From Candidatus Villigracilis adiacens (lineage in GTDB: Bacteria > Chloroflexota > Anaerolineae > Anaerolineales > Villigracilaceae), in NCBI GenBank assembly GCA_016703605.1, contig JADJBU010000013.1, forward strand, positions 13,746-77,745: a DNA stretch of 64,000 nt. The letters run 5' to 3'. The notes below the pieces were generated by a model. That model was not told the DNA's origin and ran no database searches. It saw only the letters and a list, made by a program, of their open reading frames with translations. Numbering within the stretch: the stretch's first letter is position 1; each line of letters opens with the position of its first letter. Of this stretch, positions 8,776-16,064 are shown one piece after another. The position numbers were made by a program, and so were the translations under genes.

Positions 8776-8832
8776 ACTATACATCAACTCCTTGTTTTTG
8801 TCAAAAAACAAGGAGTTAAACTCCTTGTTTTT
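8776..8832 (-). promoter_or_regulatory. Promoter overlapped by a perfect palindrome, DUF4143 ATPase gene
   Basis: Reading the minus strand, TTGACA (8804-8799), a 17-base spacer and TATAGT (8781-8776) end six bases before the ATG at 8769. A perfect 14-base inverted repeat, aactccttgttttt (8786-8799) and its complement (8804-8817), is centred on the -35 box. A third copy of the same 14-mer lies at 8819-8832. This looks like an operator for repression or autoregulation. Confidence 0.7.
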
Positions 8833-8875
8833 TGAGGTAATTTGGATTTTTGAGTAAGAATCGGGTTTGTTCCGG

Positions 8876-9874
8876 CTAATTGAAAGCCTTCGTCAGCCCC
8901 ATCCACCACTCATCCTTCTCGCCGGGGACGAAGGGCGTGTAGAGCGTGATCCGGTCCGCGATGCCGCCGAAGCGTTTTTTCAAATCTGCGGCGAGATTCT
9001 CCTGCGTGGTCATCAGGCAGAACTCGTTCAACATCTCATCGGTGATGAGCATGGGCATCTCCGCCCACTCGCCTTTGGCAGCGAAACCCGAGAGTTTTTC
9101 GGCTGTTTCGCTCCAGCCATACAAGTCCATCACCGAGCGATACGAAGGAGTGGAAGCGTAGAAAGAGACCTGCATTCTTGCGAAGCCTTCTTCTTCAGGC
9201 GATGTGGCAATGAAGGGAGTCATCGAGACGGAAATGTCGCCGCGTTTGCGTCCGCTTTTTTGCAAGCCTTCCTCCAGCGCGGGCAAAATGACTTCGTTCA
9301 TGTATCGCGGGCTGTTGAACGGATGCGCATGAAAGCCCTCGCACATTTCGCCGGCGAGTCTCGCCAAGCCAGTATTGACGCCCGCAATATAGATCGGGAT
9401 ATTCGGGTTCTCGATCCTGCCGGGATTAAAGAACGGCGACATCAACGTGATCTTGTAATGCTCGCCGCGGAAATTCAGCTTCGTGCCGTTCTGCCAGCAA
9501 TCCCACAGGGCGCGGATGACCTGGATCTGTTCGCGGAGTTTGCCCGTCACAGACTCGGGCCACGTCATCCCGAAACGCCTCTCGACATGCGCCTTGACCT
9601 GGGTGCCAAGCCCCAAAATGAATCTCCCGCCAGACTGAGCCGCCAGATCCCATGCGGTGTAGGCGAGGTTGGCGGGCGAGCGCGCAAACGACACGGCGAT
9701 GGCGGTGCCGAAATCCATTTTGGATGAATGTTCAGCGATGAGCGTGCAGGGCAAAAACGGATCGTGCTGGGTTTCCTGAGTCCACAGCGCGGCAAAGCCA
9801 ACTTCTTCAGCGGCTTTCGCAATGGCGTGAATATCCTTCAGTTGAACAATGGGAAGCGCGGCATCGAGTTTCAA
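8876..9874 (-). CDS. LLM-class F420-dependent oxidoreductase, TIGR03617-like
   Basis: A 332-residue protein of the luciferase-like monooxygenase fold. Supporting segments are GFAALWTQETQHDPF near the N-terminus, GTAIAVSFARSP, AWDLAAQSGGRFILGLGTQVK (the deazaflavin-binding region) and IPIYIAGVN. Family members usually use coenzyme F420; the substrate is unknown. The start is a TTG at 9874 with GGAG about 11 bases upstream and lies 18 bases after the stop of the M42 peptidase gene, so the two are probably co-transcribed. A downstream start is possible but would cut the first strand. Confidence 0.85.
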   Translation of the reverse strand: MKLDAALPIVQLKDIHAIAKAAEEVGFAALWTQETQHDPFLPCTLIAEHSSKMDFGTAIAVSFARSPANLAYTAWDLAAQSGGRFILGLGTQVKAHVERRFGMTWPESVTGKLREQIQVIRALWDCWQNGTKLNFRGEHYKITLMSPFFNPGRIENPNIPIYIAGVNTGLARLAGEMCEGFHAHPFNSPRYMNEVILPALEEGLQKSGRKRGDISVSMTPFIATSPEEEGFARMQVSFYASTPSYRSVMDLYGWSETAEKLSGFAAKGEWAEMPMLITDEMLNEFCLMTTQENLAADLKKRFGGIADRITLYTPFVPGEKDEWWMGLTKAFN

Positions 9875-9892
9875 ATCTCAAATCTCCAATCT

Positions 9893-10954
9893 CTATTTTT
9901 CCAACAGATACGCCATGATCCAATTCGTGGTCGCGTTCAAACCATCCATGTGGGCGCGCTCGTAGTTGTGCGACGCATCAATGCCGGGACCGATCAGCGA
10001 CACTGCCACATCCCCGCCTGCGCGCCAGAAGGCTTCGCCGTCCGAGCCGTAGAAGGGATACACATCCGTCACGTACGGAATGCCGTGCTTCTCTGCAATG
10101 CCGCGCAATTTTTTATTCAAACCTTCGTGATACGGACCGCCGCTGTCTTTGACGCACAGGGTTGCATGGAACTCATCCGACTCCTGACCGGGTCCGATGA
10201 CTGCCATGTCCACAGTGACAAGTTCAGCCACCTCATCCGGGATGCCCGCCGCCGCGCCGTGACCGACCTCTTCGTAATTCGAGATGTGGAAGTAAACGGT
10301 TCGTTTCGGACTTTGACCCGCATCCACCATGGACTTGATCGCCGCGACGAGATTCGCCACACAAGCCTTGTCGTCGAGGAAGCGCGAGCGGATGAAGCCG
10401 TCCGTCACCTCCACGCGCGGATCGAACGCCACGCAATCGCCGATGTTGATTCCCAATTCGCGGGTTTCTTTTTCAGAAGTTGTTCTTGCATCGAGCCGCA
10501 CTTCAAGATGCTTGTCGTCGCGCGGCAGGTCGGGTCCGCTGTGAATGTGACCGGACGCCACGTCAATCAGCACCGAGCCGCGAATCTTTTCACTCTTGGA
10601 TGTGAAGACCCACACGCCTTCGGTCTCCACTGTCGGCCACTGAATCCCGCCGATGCGACTCAAACGTAACCGCCCGTTGCCTTTGATCTCCTTCACCACC
10701 GCGCCGAGCGTATCCACATGAGCGGTCAGTGCAACGGGGGGCAATCCACTTTCTACTCCCCACTTTCCAATCAACGCCCCCTTTCTCGTTCTCGAAAGTT
10801 CCAACTGCTTATATTTGGACAATTCTTTTTCAACAAAATCAATCGCCGCCCCCGCAAACCCCGTCGGCGAGGGGATGTTGAGCAGGTCAACGAGGAATTG
10901 AGTGAAATGGGTTCCGTCAATTTTTGGGAGGGACATGGTTGTCTCAATCTGCAT
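9893..10954 (-). CDS. M42/M20-family zinc aminopeptidase
   Basis: A 353-residue co-catalytic zinc peptidase. Metal ligands can be placed at TAHVDTLG (His-x-Asp), SRFLDDKAC (bridging Asp), SNYEEVGHG (catalytic Glu and metal Glu), TVDMAVIGPG (Asp) and IDASHNYERAH (His). This set is typical of M42 glutamyl aminopeptidases and related deblocking enzymes, which form large cytoplasmic shells. The ATG at 10954 overlaps the end of the restriction enzyme gene by 11 bases; an ATG at 10936 is the alternative. It probably continues the same transcript. Confidence 0.88.
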   Translation of the reverse strand: MQIETTMSLPKIDGTHFTQFLVDLLNIPSPTGFAGAAIDFVEKELSKYKQLELSRTRKGALIGKWGVESGLPPVALTAHVDTLGAVVKEIKGNGRLRLSRIGGIQWPTVETEGVWVFTSKSEKIRGSVLIDVASGHIHSGPDLPRDDKHLEVRLDARTTSEKETRELGINIGDCVAFDPRVEVTDGFIRSRFLDDKACVANLVAAIKSMVDAGQSPKRTVYFHISNYEEVGHGAAAGIPDEVAELVTVDMAVIGPGQESDEFHATLCVKDSGGPYHEGLNKKLRGIAEKHGIPYVTDVYPFYGSDGEAFWRAGGDVAVSLIGPGIDASHNYERAHMDGLNATTNWIMAYLLEK

Positions 10955-11489
10955 CAATAAGGATGACTTTTACTGGAACGGCTGGAAAATGACGTTTCAA
11001 TCTTTCAATATCATAAACAAGTTGCTCACCATAAGAAACACCTGATGACATACCTTTATGCAAACTGTGGCAAGGTACAATTTCTACGCCGACATCCGCC
11101 TTATTTTCGTTGAAAAAATATTGGAATTTTGCCATGTCGTAAAACATGAATGCATATTTACCGAATTGCACCTCAACCAAAACTTTTTCTTTTACAAAGT
11201 CAACTTGTTTATATGCCCCCGCAATTGCGACCTCGGAATCGGGTATTTGAATAGTGTAGGTGTCTCTTAATTCTCTATAACCCCTATCTTGGAATTCTTG
11301 CTGGAAGTGGTTGTTCATGTCAATTGGCGAGTATAGTTGCTTTCCTTGTTTGGTCTTTTCTTTACTAATTTTCGTTCTGTGCGCCTTAACATGTTTAATA
11401 ACCTCATATATCTCTTGGTCATATTTAGGATAGCGCACTTTTAGGATTTCTGAACCGCCGAGATGTGAATATTCGTATACGATTTTCAT
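10944..11489 (-). CDS. BglII/BstYI-family type II restriction endonuclease
   Basis: A 181-residue protein resembling the BglII-type family: an N-terminal helical part (YSHLGGSEILKVRYP) and the core VEVQFGKYAFMFYDMAKF, where an acidic-x-Q/E pair takes the place of the canonical ExK catalytic motif as in BglII/BstYI. It is encoded immediately after its methyltransferase, with the ATG overlapping the methyltransferase stop by 4 bases. Known relatives cut within AGATCT or RGATCY; that specificity is inference here. The pair is AT-richer than its surroundings, suggesting lateral transfer. Confidence 0.82.
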   Translation of the reverse strand: MKIVYEYSHLGGSEILKVRYPKYDQEIYEVIKHVKAHRTKISKEKTKQGKQLYSPIDMNNHFQQEFQDRGYRELRDTYTIQIPDSEVAIAGAYKQVDFVKEKVLVEVQFGKYAFMFYDMAKFQYFFNENKADVGVEIVPCHSLHKGMSSGVSYGEQLVYDIERLKRHFPAVPVKVILIDAD

Positions 11490-12427
11490 TTCTTTTTCTC
11501 CACTCTATATTTTCCAGGCTTTTCCAACAAAGTTGGTTGTGCTGATTTATTAATTTTTATATTTTTGGGTGGAATATTCTTGGCAGGTTGATTAGGATCG
11601 TAAACCGGTCTTTCCATCGGACGCATTTGTAACTCGCCTTTTAATGCTTTTTGAATTCTATTTTTCGCAATAACGAGATATTCATTCCTGATCTCTGCGC
11701 CAACTGCTTTGCGGTTATGCATCAAGGCGGCTATCGCCGTGCTTCCTACTCCCATAAATGGATCCAGCACCCAATCGTTTTCATTTGTCATGGACAAAAC
11801 AAGTCGTTCAATGAGTTCTATTGGGAATTGGCAGGGATGAACAGTCTTTTCTATGTGGTTGGCTTTTACGTTTGGAATATCCCAAATATCGTTTGGATTT
11901 TTACCTAGAGGATTTCCAGATAACTCTCCTTTTCTTGGACCCTTGAAGTATTTTTTTTGCGGGTATTTTTGAGGAATTCGTATTGGGTCTAAATTAAAAG
12001 TGTAATTATTTGATTTTGTAAACCAAAGGATAACCTCGTATCTTCCTGAAAATCGTTTGGATGCGTGAAGTCCATGTCCGAACTGCCAAACGATTCTATT
12101 TCTTAAATGCAAGCCAAACGAGGCAAAAAGTGGGAACAATACAATGTCGAGAGGAATGATTTCGCTATTGTTGACGTAATTGCCGACCTGCCAACATATA
12201 CTTCCGGTATTATCTAACGTTCGGACACATTCCTCGATAACCTGTTTCTGTTGGCTGATATATTGGTTGAGCTTCAATCTGGTTTCATATTCTTTGCCCA
12301 AGTTATACGGAGGCGAAGTGACAATTAATTTGATACTATTATCCGGGATTTGTTTCAGTAAATCAAGGCAATCACCATGAAATAATACACAGCTCGATGC
12401 CTGGTCAAAAGTTGGTGAAATTTTCAT
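11486..12427 (-). CDS. Site-specific DNA methyltransferase, beta class (N4-cytosine or N6-adenine)
   Basis: A 313-residue amino-methyltransferase. Catalytic motif IV, TSPPYNLG (about 38-45), comes before the SAM-binding motif I, DPFMGVGSTAIAA (about 217-229), which defines the beta class. SPPY is compatible with N4-cytosine methylation. It protects the host from the BglII-like nuclease encoded just downstream. The C-terminal tail (about 280-313) is lysine- and proline-rich. A TATAAT six bases before the ATG suggests a leaderless transcript. It is AT-rich relative to neighbours. Confidence 0.92.
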   Translation of the reverse strand: MKISPTFDQASSCVLFHGDCLDLLKQIPDNSIKLIVTSPPYNLGKEYETRLKLNQYISQQKQVIEECVRTLDNTGSICWQVGNYVNNSEIIPLDIVLFPLFASFGLHLRNRIVWQFGHGLHASKRFSGRYEVILWFTKSNNYTFNLDPIRIPQKYPQKKYFKGPRKGELSGNPLGKNPNDIWDIPNVKANHIEKTVHPCQFPIELIERLVLSMTNENDWVLDPFMGVGSTAIAALMHNRKAVGAEIRNEYLVIAKNRIQKALKGELQMRPMERPVYDPNQPAKNIPPKNIKINKSAQPTLLEKPGKYRVEKKK

Positions 12428-12433
12428 ACTGCT

Positions 12434-12439
12434 ATTATA
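12434..12439 (-). promoter_or_regulatory. -10 box (TATAAT) six bases before the methyltransferase ATG
   Basis: On the minus strand TATAAT is followed by agcagt and the start codon, the same spacing as at 8769, 13056 and 25902. No strong -35 is evident (ttcaaa at 17 bases). Transcription would begin at or next to the ATG. Confidence 0.55.
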
Positions 12440-12481
12440 AGATCAAATGTTCTCATTTTGAAGATTATTAATTGAACTGTC

Positions 12482-12628
12482 TTATTCAAAGTGGCAGCGT
12501 ACCGCTTCTTGAACCGCCTCTTTGAGTTCTTCCCACGTATCGGCTTCGGTGAAGATCGAATGTCCGAGGGCGCGGGCGACGTAGCCGCCTTCATCCGCTT
12601 CTTCGACCAGAAAAATAATCTCGTTCAT
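12482..12628 (-). CDS. Small HicB-like / type II TA antitoxin-fold protein
   Basis: A 48-residue protein, MNEIIFLVEEADEGGYVA at the N-terminus, ending ELKEAVQEAVRCHFE. The pattern of a beta-hairpin with EADEGGY, a third strand and an amphipathic helix is that of half a HicB domain; such peptides are often loosely annotated as 2-oxoisovalerate dehydrogenase fragments. No HicA toxin is next to it. GGAAGGAG lies 5 bases before the ATG. The ATG overlaps the thioesterase stop (ATGA), so it is translationally coupled to that gene. Function unknown. Confidence 0.7.
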   Translation of the reverse strand: MNEIIFLVEEADEGGYVARALGHSIFTEADTWEELKEAVQEAVRCHFE

Positions 12629-13056
12629 ATTGCTCCTTCCTGCAAACCTTCGAACTCGGCGATCTTCCTCTTCCAATCATCCGGCACGGGGATGGTCTTC
12701 ATGCTCTTGTAATCGAACGTGACCAAAATGACCTCACCGCTTGCCATCACCTTGCCGGTATCATCCATCACACATTGCTCCACCGTTATGGACTTGTTGC
12801 CGATTCGGACAATCTTCGCGCCGGTTTTGATATTGTCGCCGTAATGCGTGGGGGCTCTGTACTTGACGTGGATGTCCGCGACGATGATGCCGATCTCCAT
12901 GAAGGATTGGTCTTTGCTGAACAAGCCCATCTTCATGAAATAGTAGACGCGCGCCTGCTCGAAGTACGTCAGGTACTTGGCGTTGTTGACATGTCCCTGC
13001 GGGTCCAAATCCCCGTAGCGGACTTCGGTGGGATGGAAGAATTTGTATTCGGTCAT
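12625..13056 (-). CDS. Acyl-CoA thioesterase, YbgC/FadM-like hot-dog fold
   Basis: A 143-residue single hot-dog domain. The catalytic region VRYGDLDPQGHVNNAKYL (about 12-29) has the Asp typical of 4-hydroxybenzoyl-CoA thioesterase relatives. Further support comes from VKYRAPTHYGD and the strand ITVEQCVMDDTGKVMASGE. The substrate acyl group is unknown. The ATG at 13056 is preferred because the upstream extension translates repeat-like sequence and because a TATAAT lies six bases before it. A four-base overlap links it to the downstream small gene. Confidence 0.88.
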   Translation of the reverse strand: MTEYKFFHPTEVRYGDLDPQGHVNNAKYLTYFEQARVYYFMKMGLFSKDQSFMEIGIIVADIHVKYRAPTHYGDNIKTGAKIVRIGNKSITVEQCVMDDTGKVMASGEVILVTFDYKSMKTIPVPDDWKRKIAEFEGLQEGAI

Positions 13057-13062
13057 GGGGCG

Positions 13063-13068
13063 ATTATA
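13063..13068 (-). promoter_or_regulatory. -10 box (TATAAT) six bases before the thioesterase ATG
   Basis: The minus strand reads TATAAT, cgcccc, ATG. No Shine-Dalgarno fits in six bases, so the mRNA is probably leaderless. The region upstream (13070-13136) is a short tandem of tagtcGGgtagtc-like units. Confidence 0.55.
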
Positions 13069-13136
13069 GCCGGGTAGCCTGTTAGTCGGGTAGTCTGTTG
13101 GTTTGTTGGTCAGCTGGTCTATTAGTCGGATGGTCA

Positions 13137-13170
13137 ATAAAAAAGCCGCAGAGTCAGAGACTCCACGGCT
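13137..13170 (-). terminator. Rho-independent terminator after the Crp/Fnr gene
   Basis: On the minus strand a hairpin, agccgtggagtc / gactctgcggct with a short loop, is followed by a T run (forward A run at 13139-13144). It lies about 30 bases past the regulator stop codon at 13201. Confidence 0.8.
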
Positions 13171-13200
13171 ATTCGACTACTTGACTACTCAACTACTCAA

Positions 13201-13926
13201 CTAATCACAAAACCTTGCCAGCCCCGGCTTGTCATGAATGACGATTCGCCCATCGTCATCCGTGAACGCAAGACCCTGTTCCTTGAAAAACACCATCGCC
13301 TGGTTCACGCGCTTGCGCGACGCGCCCACAAGGTCGGCGATGTCGCTTTGCGTGAGCGCGATGCGGATTTTGATGCCATCGTCCAGTTCCTGCCCGTAAC
13401 GCTCGGCGAATGCCAGCAGTTGACGCGCCACCCGCCCGTTCACATCGAGCGTCGCCAGCGACTGGATCATCTGGTCGGAGAGCCGCACCCGCGCCGAAAG
13501 AATCTTCACCAGGTTGCGCGCCACAGGTGGAAAATTATCGAGCATGTAAAAGAAGGTGGTCTTGTCCATCCACAACATGAGCGAGTCTTCGAGCGTCACC
13601 ACACTGGCAGAACGACCCACGCTGTCAATCAAACTCATCTCGCCGATGATGTCGCCGCTGCCCAAAATCGAGAGGATCGCGTCGCGCCCGCCCTGCTCGG
13701 TGTAGACCTTCACCGTCCCATGCAGGATGATATAGACCGCCTCGCCGGGCTGTTCGATCAACATCACATTCTTCCCGCTTGGGAACACGCGCCGATGTGC
13801 GCGATGCGCCACCCAATCCAATTGCGCGGGCGCGAGTCCTTCGAACAGTTTGATGTCCGAAAGAATGTTGCGGGTATCGTCTTTCTTGAGTTCAGTCATG
13901 CGCAGCATATTGTACTGCCCTTTCAT
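13201..13926 (-). CDS. Crp/Fnr-family transcriptional regulator
   Basis: About 235-241 residues. The N-terminal cyclic-nucleotide-binding-like beta barrel spans about 20-140 (LFEGLAPAQLDWVA, GDIIGEMSLIDSVGRSASV). The dimerisation helix follows, then a C-terminal winged helix with recognition segment TQSDIADLVGASRKRVNQAM (about 188-207). There are no N-terminal Fnr-type cysteines, so oxygen sensing by FeS is unlikely. The effector is unknown. Possible starts are 13926, 13908 or 13899; the gene overlaps the end of the upstream metallo-hydrolase gene, suggesting co-transcription. A strong terminator follows. Confidence 0.9.
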   Translation of the reverse strand: MKGQYNMLRMTELKKDDTRNILSDIKLFEGLAPAQLDWVAHRAHRRVFPSGKNVMLIEQPGEAVYIILHGTVKVYTEQGGRDAILSILGSGDIIGEMSLIDSVGRSASVVTLEDSLMLWMDKTTFFYMLDNFPPVARNLVKILSARVRLSDQMIQSLATLDVNGRVARQLLAFAERYGQELDDGIKIRIALTQSDIADLVGASRKRVNQAMVFFKEQGLAFTDDDGRIVIHDKPGLARFCD

Positions 13927-14890
13927 GTGAGACTTCCGAAGTCTGGGTTGATTTCATGCTTGCAGCCTCATTATCAGACTTCGGAAGTCTGATCTCCATT
14001 CCTTCATACGCCGCGCGCGAATCGGGGAAAACTTTTTGCGCTTCACGCTCCTGCCCTGCCACCCAATCGTCAGCGTAGGATGGATCGTGATGGAACAGGA
14101 TCAACTGTCCCGTTTCGGCAGAGGCGGCGACCTGTCCAGCCATCGTCGCGGTCGAGTGACCATATCCCTGAGTCGAAGGGAATCCCGCGAGACATCCATA
14201 ATAGTGATCGTCCGAATATTGCGCGTCGTGGATCAACACATCGGCGTCGCGCGCAAACTGAATCAACTTGCGGTCCATGCCCACATAACCTTCGGTATCG
14301 GTGGCGTACACAACGGATTTGTTTTGATACGTGATGCGATAGTGATAGACGCCGCCGGGATGCGCGTGTGATTTGTGAATGCGGATGACCACCGCCTCGG
14401 GACTCGGACTTGGGCTTGATTCGCCAACCCGGACTCCATCCTCATACCCATGCTGGGCACTTTCCCAAACGATGACCTGCGACTCGCGCAGTGAACGAAT
14501 GTCCTTGTTCGACGCCATATCGCGCAGCGAGATCGGGAACGTATCCGAAGACTGGTTGTGCTCGAGGACATGCTTCACCGTCTCCGCCGTGCCGCCGGGA
14601 CCGTAGATGCGCAGTTTGGCTTTGGGCAGATACGCAGGCACGAAGAACGGAAATCCCTGCGTGTGATCGTGATGCAGATGGCTGAACAGAAGCAACAGTT
14701 CGAGATTCTGCCGCTTCACCAACTCGCGCCCGAGCGGAATGATGCCCGTCCCCGCGTCGAGGATGATCGTCCGCCCGCCCGCGTTGATCTCGACGCAGGA
14801 TGTATTACCGCCGTATTTGACGGTTGCCGCGCCGGGTGTGGGGTAACTTCCGCGCACGCCCCAGAATTTGACCGTGAATTCCTTGTTCAT
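13892..14890 (-). CDS. MBL-fold metallo-hydrolase
   Basis: A 332-residue metallo-beta-lactamase-fold protein. It opens with KFWGVRGSYPTPG, a signature of the PhnP/RNase Z-like subgroup, and has the metal motif SHLHHDHTQG (HxHxDH) near residue 75. Later ligands are DAQYSDDHYYG and LFHHDPSYADD. ATG 14890 has GGAGG five bases upstream. The last 30 or so residues are encoded by palindromic repeat sequence (13930-13991) and by overlap with the Crp-type gene, so the native C-terminus may once have been shorter. The substrate is unknown; relatives are sometimes linked to second-messenger signalling. Confidence 0.88.
   Translation of the reverse strand: MNKEFTVKFWGVRGSYPTPGAATVKYGGNTSCVEINAGGRTIILDAGTGIIPLGRELVKRQNLELLLLFSHLHHDHTQGFPFFVPAYLPKAKLRIYGPGGTAETVKHVLEHNQSSDTFPISLRDMASNKDIRSLRESQVIVWESAQHGYEDGVRVGESSPSPSPEAVVIRIHKSHAHPGGVYHYRITYQNKSVVYATDTEGYVGMDRKLIQFARDADVLIHDAQYSDDHYYGCLAGFPSTQGYGHSTATMAGQVAASAETGQLILFHHDPSYADDWVAGQEREAQKVFPDSRAAYEGMEIRLPKSDNEAASMKSTQTSEVSHERAVQYAAHD
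13930..13991. repeat. Pair of palindromes agacttcSgaagtct in opposite orientation
   Basis: Positions 13930-13945 (agacttccgaagtctg) and 13975-13991 (cagacttcggaagtctg) are each near-perfect palindromes and reverse complements of each other, 29 bases apart. They lie inside the 3' end of the metallo-hydrolase gene and just upstream of the Crp/Fnr start. They could be REP-type repeats or regulator-binding sites. Confidence 0.6.
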
Positions 14891-15337
14891 GTCTGCCTCC
14901 AATTTTTTCGCCGCGTAGGGCGCGTTCTCTTACGCGCCTGTTGAGGTTGGCGTTGACGTTAGCCTGTCCTGGACGGACAGTCCAGGGAGAACGTCAACTA
15001 CGCCGTCATCTGTAATTATGTTCGGAACGGCATTTCCTTCAAGGAAAGTCTTCTCACGGCAGGTGGGAAATATTTCTCATGAACGGATGCAAAAGGCTTG
15101 GCGCGAATAACGCGAACCGGAGTTCTTTTTACGGTGTCCAAAGCGGCGCCGTGACGCCGCGCGGCATTTCCAGACTTTTGAGCGAGAAGCGAACGTCAGG
15201 AGACGTTCGACTCCGGCTAAACCTTTTTTCATTTCAGAACGCAGAGATCACGGAGTTTTTTAGAAGTTTTCTCTGTGAACCCCGTGCCCTCTATGGTGGG
15301 AAAAGAACTTAAGGTTTTGCTGTAACCATGGCACACC
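14891..15337. repeat. Gene-free repeat region: REP1-like hairpins and REP3 remnant
   Basis: No supported gene. At 14914-14945 gcgtagggcgcgttctc with gcgcc resembles the REP1 family seen around 54.8-55.6 kb. At about 14969-14991 cctggac / gtccagg form a hairpin, and gttgacgtt / aacgtcaac bracket the surroundings. Positions 15135-15173 carry a REP3-type segment (reverse complement of gggagatgccg...gcgccgcttt). At 15236-15300 is a degenerate 'cagagatcacgg' repeat. Confidence 0.5.
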
Positions 15338-15345
15338 CCCGCGAT

Positions 15346-15497
15346 GTGTGCAGGCAGAACATGTCAGGCACGGAGTCGAAAGCGGCGCAGAGTGACGCCG
15401 TGGCGGCATCTCCCGACTTTCGAGCAAAATCGGGAGACCCTTCGACAGGCTCAGGGCAAGTTTTTGCAGTCCACATTGACAACCTTTGCTTGCGCAC
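15346..15497. mobile_element. MITE-like element, copy 2, with nested repeats
   Basis: The ends gtgtgcaggcaga (15346-15358) and tttgcttgcgcac (15485-15497) are imperfect inverted repeats matching 10 of 13 positions. They are homologous to the ends of the element at 23989-24074. An 8-base direct repeat, cccgcgat, flanks it (15338-15345 and 15498-15505), consistent with a target duplication. Inside are a REP3 segment and a copy of the short ccttcgacaggctcagggca repeat. Confidence 0.6.
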
Positions 15498-15534
15498 CCC
15501 GCGATTCGGGATGTCTGGATTTTGGACTTTTGAG

Positions 15535-15540
15535 TATAAT
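15535..15540 (+). promoter_or_regulatory. -10 box of the tRNA-Arg gene
   Basis: TATAAT ends 9 bases before the first base of the tRNA, the expected spacing for a tRNA promoter. The -35 is not obvious and would fall in the right flank of the MITE-like element. Confidence 0.5.
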
Positions 15541-15549
15541 GCGGTCATC

Positions 15550-15621
15550 GCCCTGATAGTTCAACGGATAGAATAAGGCACTCCTAAGGCTTAGATGTAG
15601 GTTCGATTCCTACTCAGGGCA
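15550..15621 (+). tRNA. tRNA-Arg (anticodon CCT)
   Basis: A 72-base cloverleaf. Acceptor arms are gccctga / tcagggc with discriminator A; the D arm is gttc...gaat with GG in the loop; the T arm is gtagg-ttcgatt-cctac. The anticodon loop ctcctaa (15581-15587) puts CCT at 15583-15585, after T33. CCA is not encoded. The anticodon stem (aggca / ggctt) contains a G-T pair and an A-G mismatch next to the loop, which is unusual, so the fold is weaker than normal there. Confidence 0.85.
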
Positions 15622-15712
15622 TCCCGGTTCTGGATAACACCGTGCGCACAAATTCCATTTCCCGTTTTTGAAAAAGCGCGGCATAAATTCAATCTTGTCG
15701 GAGGAGAAAATT

Positions 15713-16003
15713 ATGAACAACAAAAATACCGGTTTGATCGCGACCATTGCGTCAGTCGTCCTGTGCGGGTGTCCCGGGCTTTTCATGTGTTTTTTCGGGG
15801 CGACATCGGCTTTCGTTAGTTTCGTCCCCGGGGCAGACATCAATGTAAATGGCAGCAGCGACCCCACCTCCGCCACAGCCATGGGCATCGGTTCGATCTG
15901 CCTTTCCCTGGTCTTCATCGCCATTCCGATTGCGGTATGGTATTTCACAATGAGAAAAAAAGCAGGCGCATCCAACGATGAGCCTCTTCCCCCCGTTTCT
16001 TAA
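15713..16003 (+). CDS. Small two-helix membrane protein, unknown function
   Basis: A 96-residue protein. Hydrophobic helices are visible at about 8-37 (with CGCPG near its middle) and 57-80, followed by a basic RKK and a polar proline-rich tail. GGAGGAG lies about 7 bases before the ATG at 15713. It stands between the tRNA and a strong terminator and appears to be a single-gene transcript. I do not recognise the family; small proteins of this shape are common in Anaerolineae. Confidence 0.7.
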   Translation: MNNKNTGLIATIASVVLCGCPGLFMCFFGATSAFVSFVPGADINVNGSSDPTSATAMGIGSICLSLVFIAIPIAVWYFTMRKKAGASNDEPLPPVS

Positions 16004-16028
16004 TTTGCGCCCGCCATATCCGTTAACG

Positions 16029-16064
16029 AAAAGACCTCCGAGTTCGGCGCTCGGAGGTCTTTTT
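16029..16064. terminator. Strong bidirectional terminator
   Basis: Perfect arms agacctccgag (16032-16042) and ctcggaggtct (16050-16060), with A-rich sequence on the left and T-rich on the right. It serves the convergent small membrane protein gene (plus) and the NBR1-Ig gene (minus), whose stop is at 16065. Confidence 0.92.

Noticed and set aside
8867..10669. Two long plus-strand reading frames (286 and 313 codons) opposite the LLM oxidoreductase and M42 peptidase genes
   Set aside because: They are mirror frames of well-supported minus-strand genes; translations are His/Arg-rich with no family motifs.
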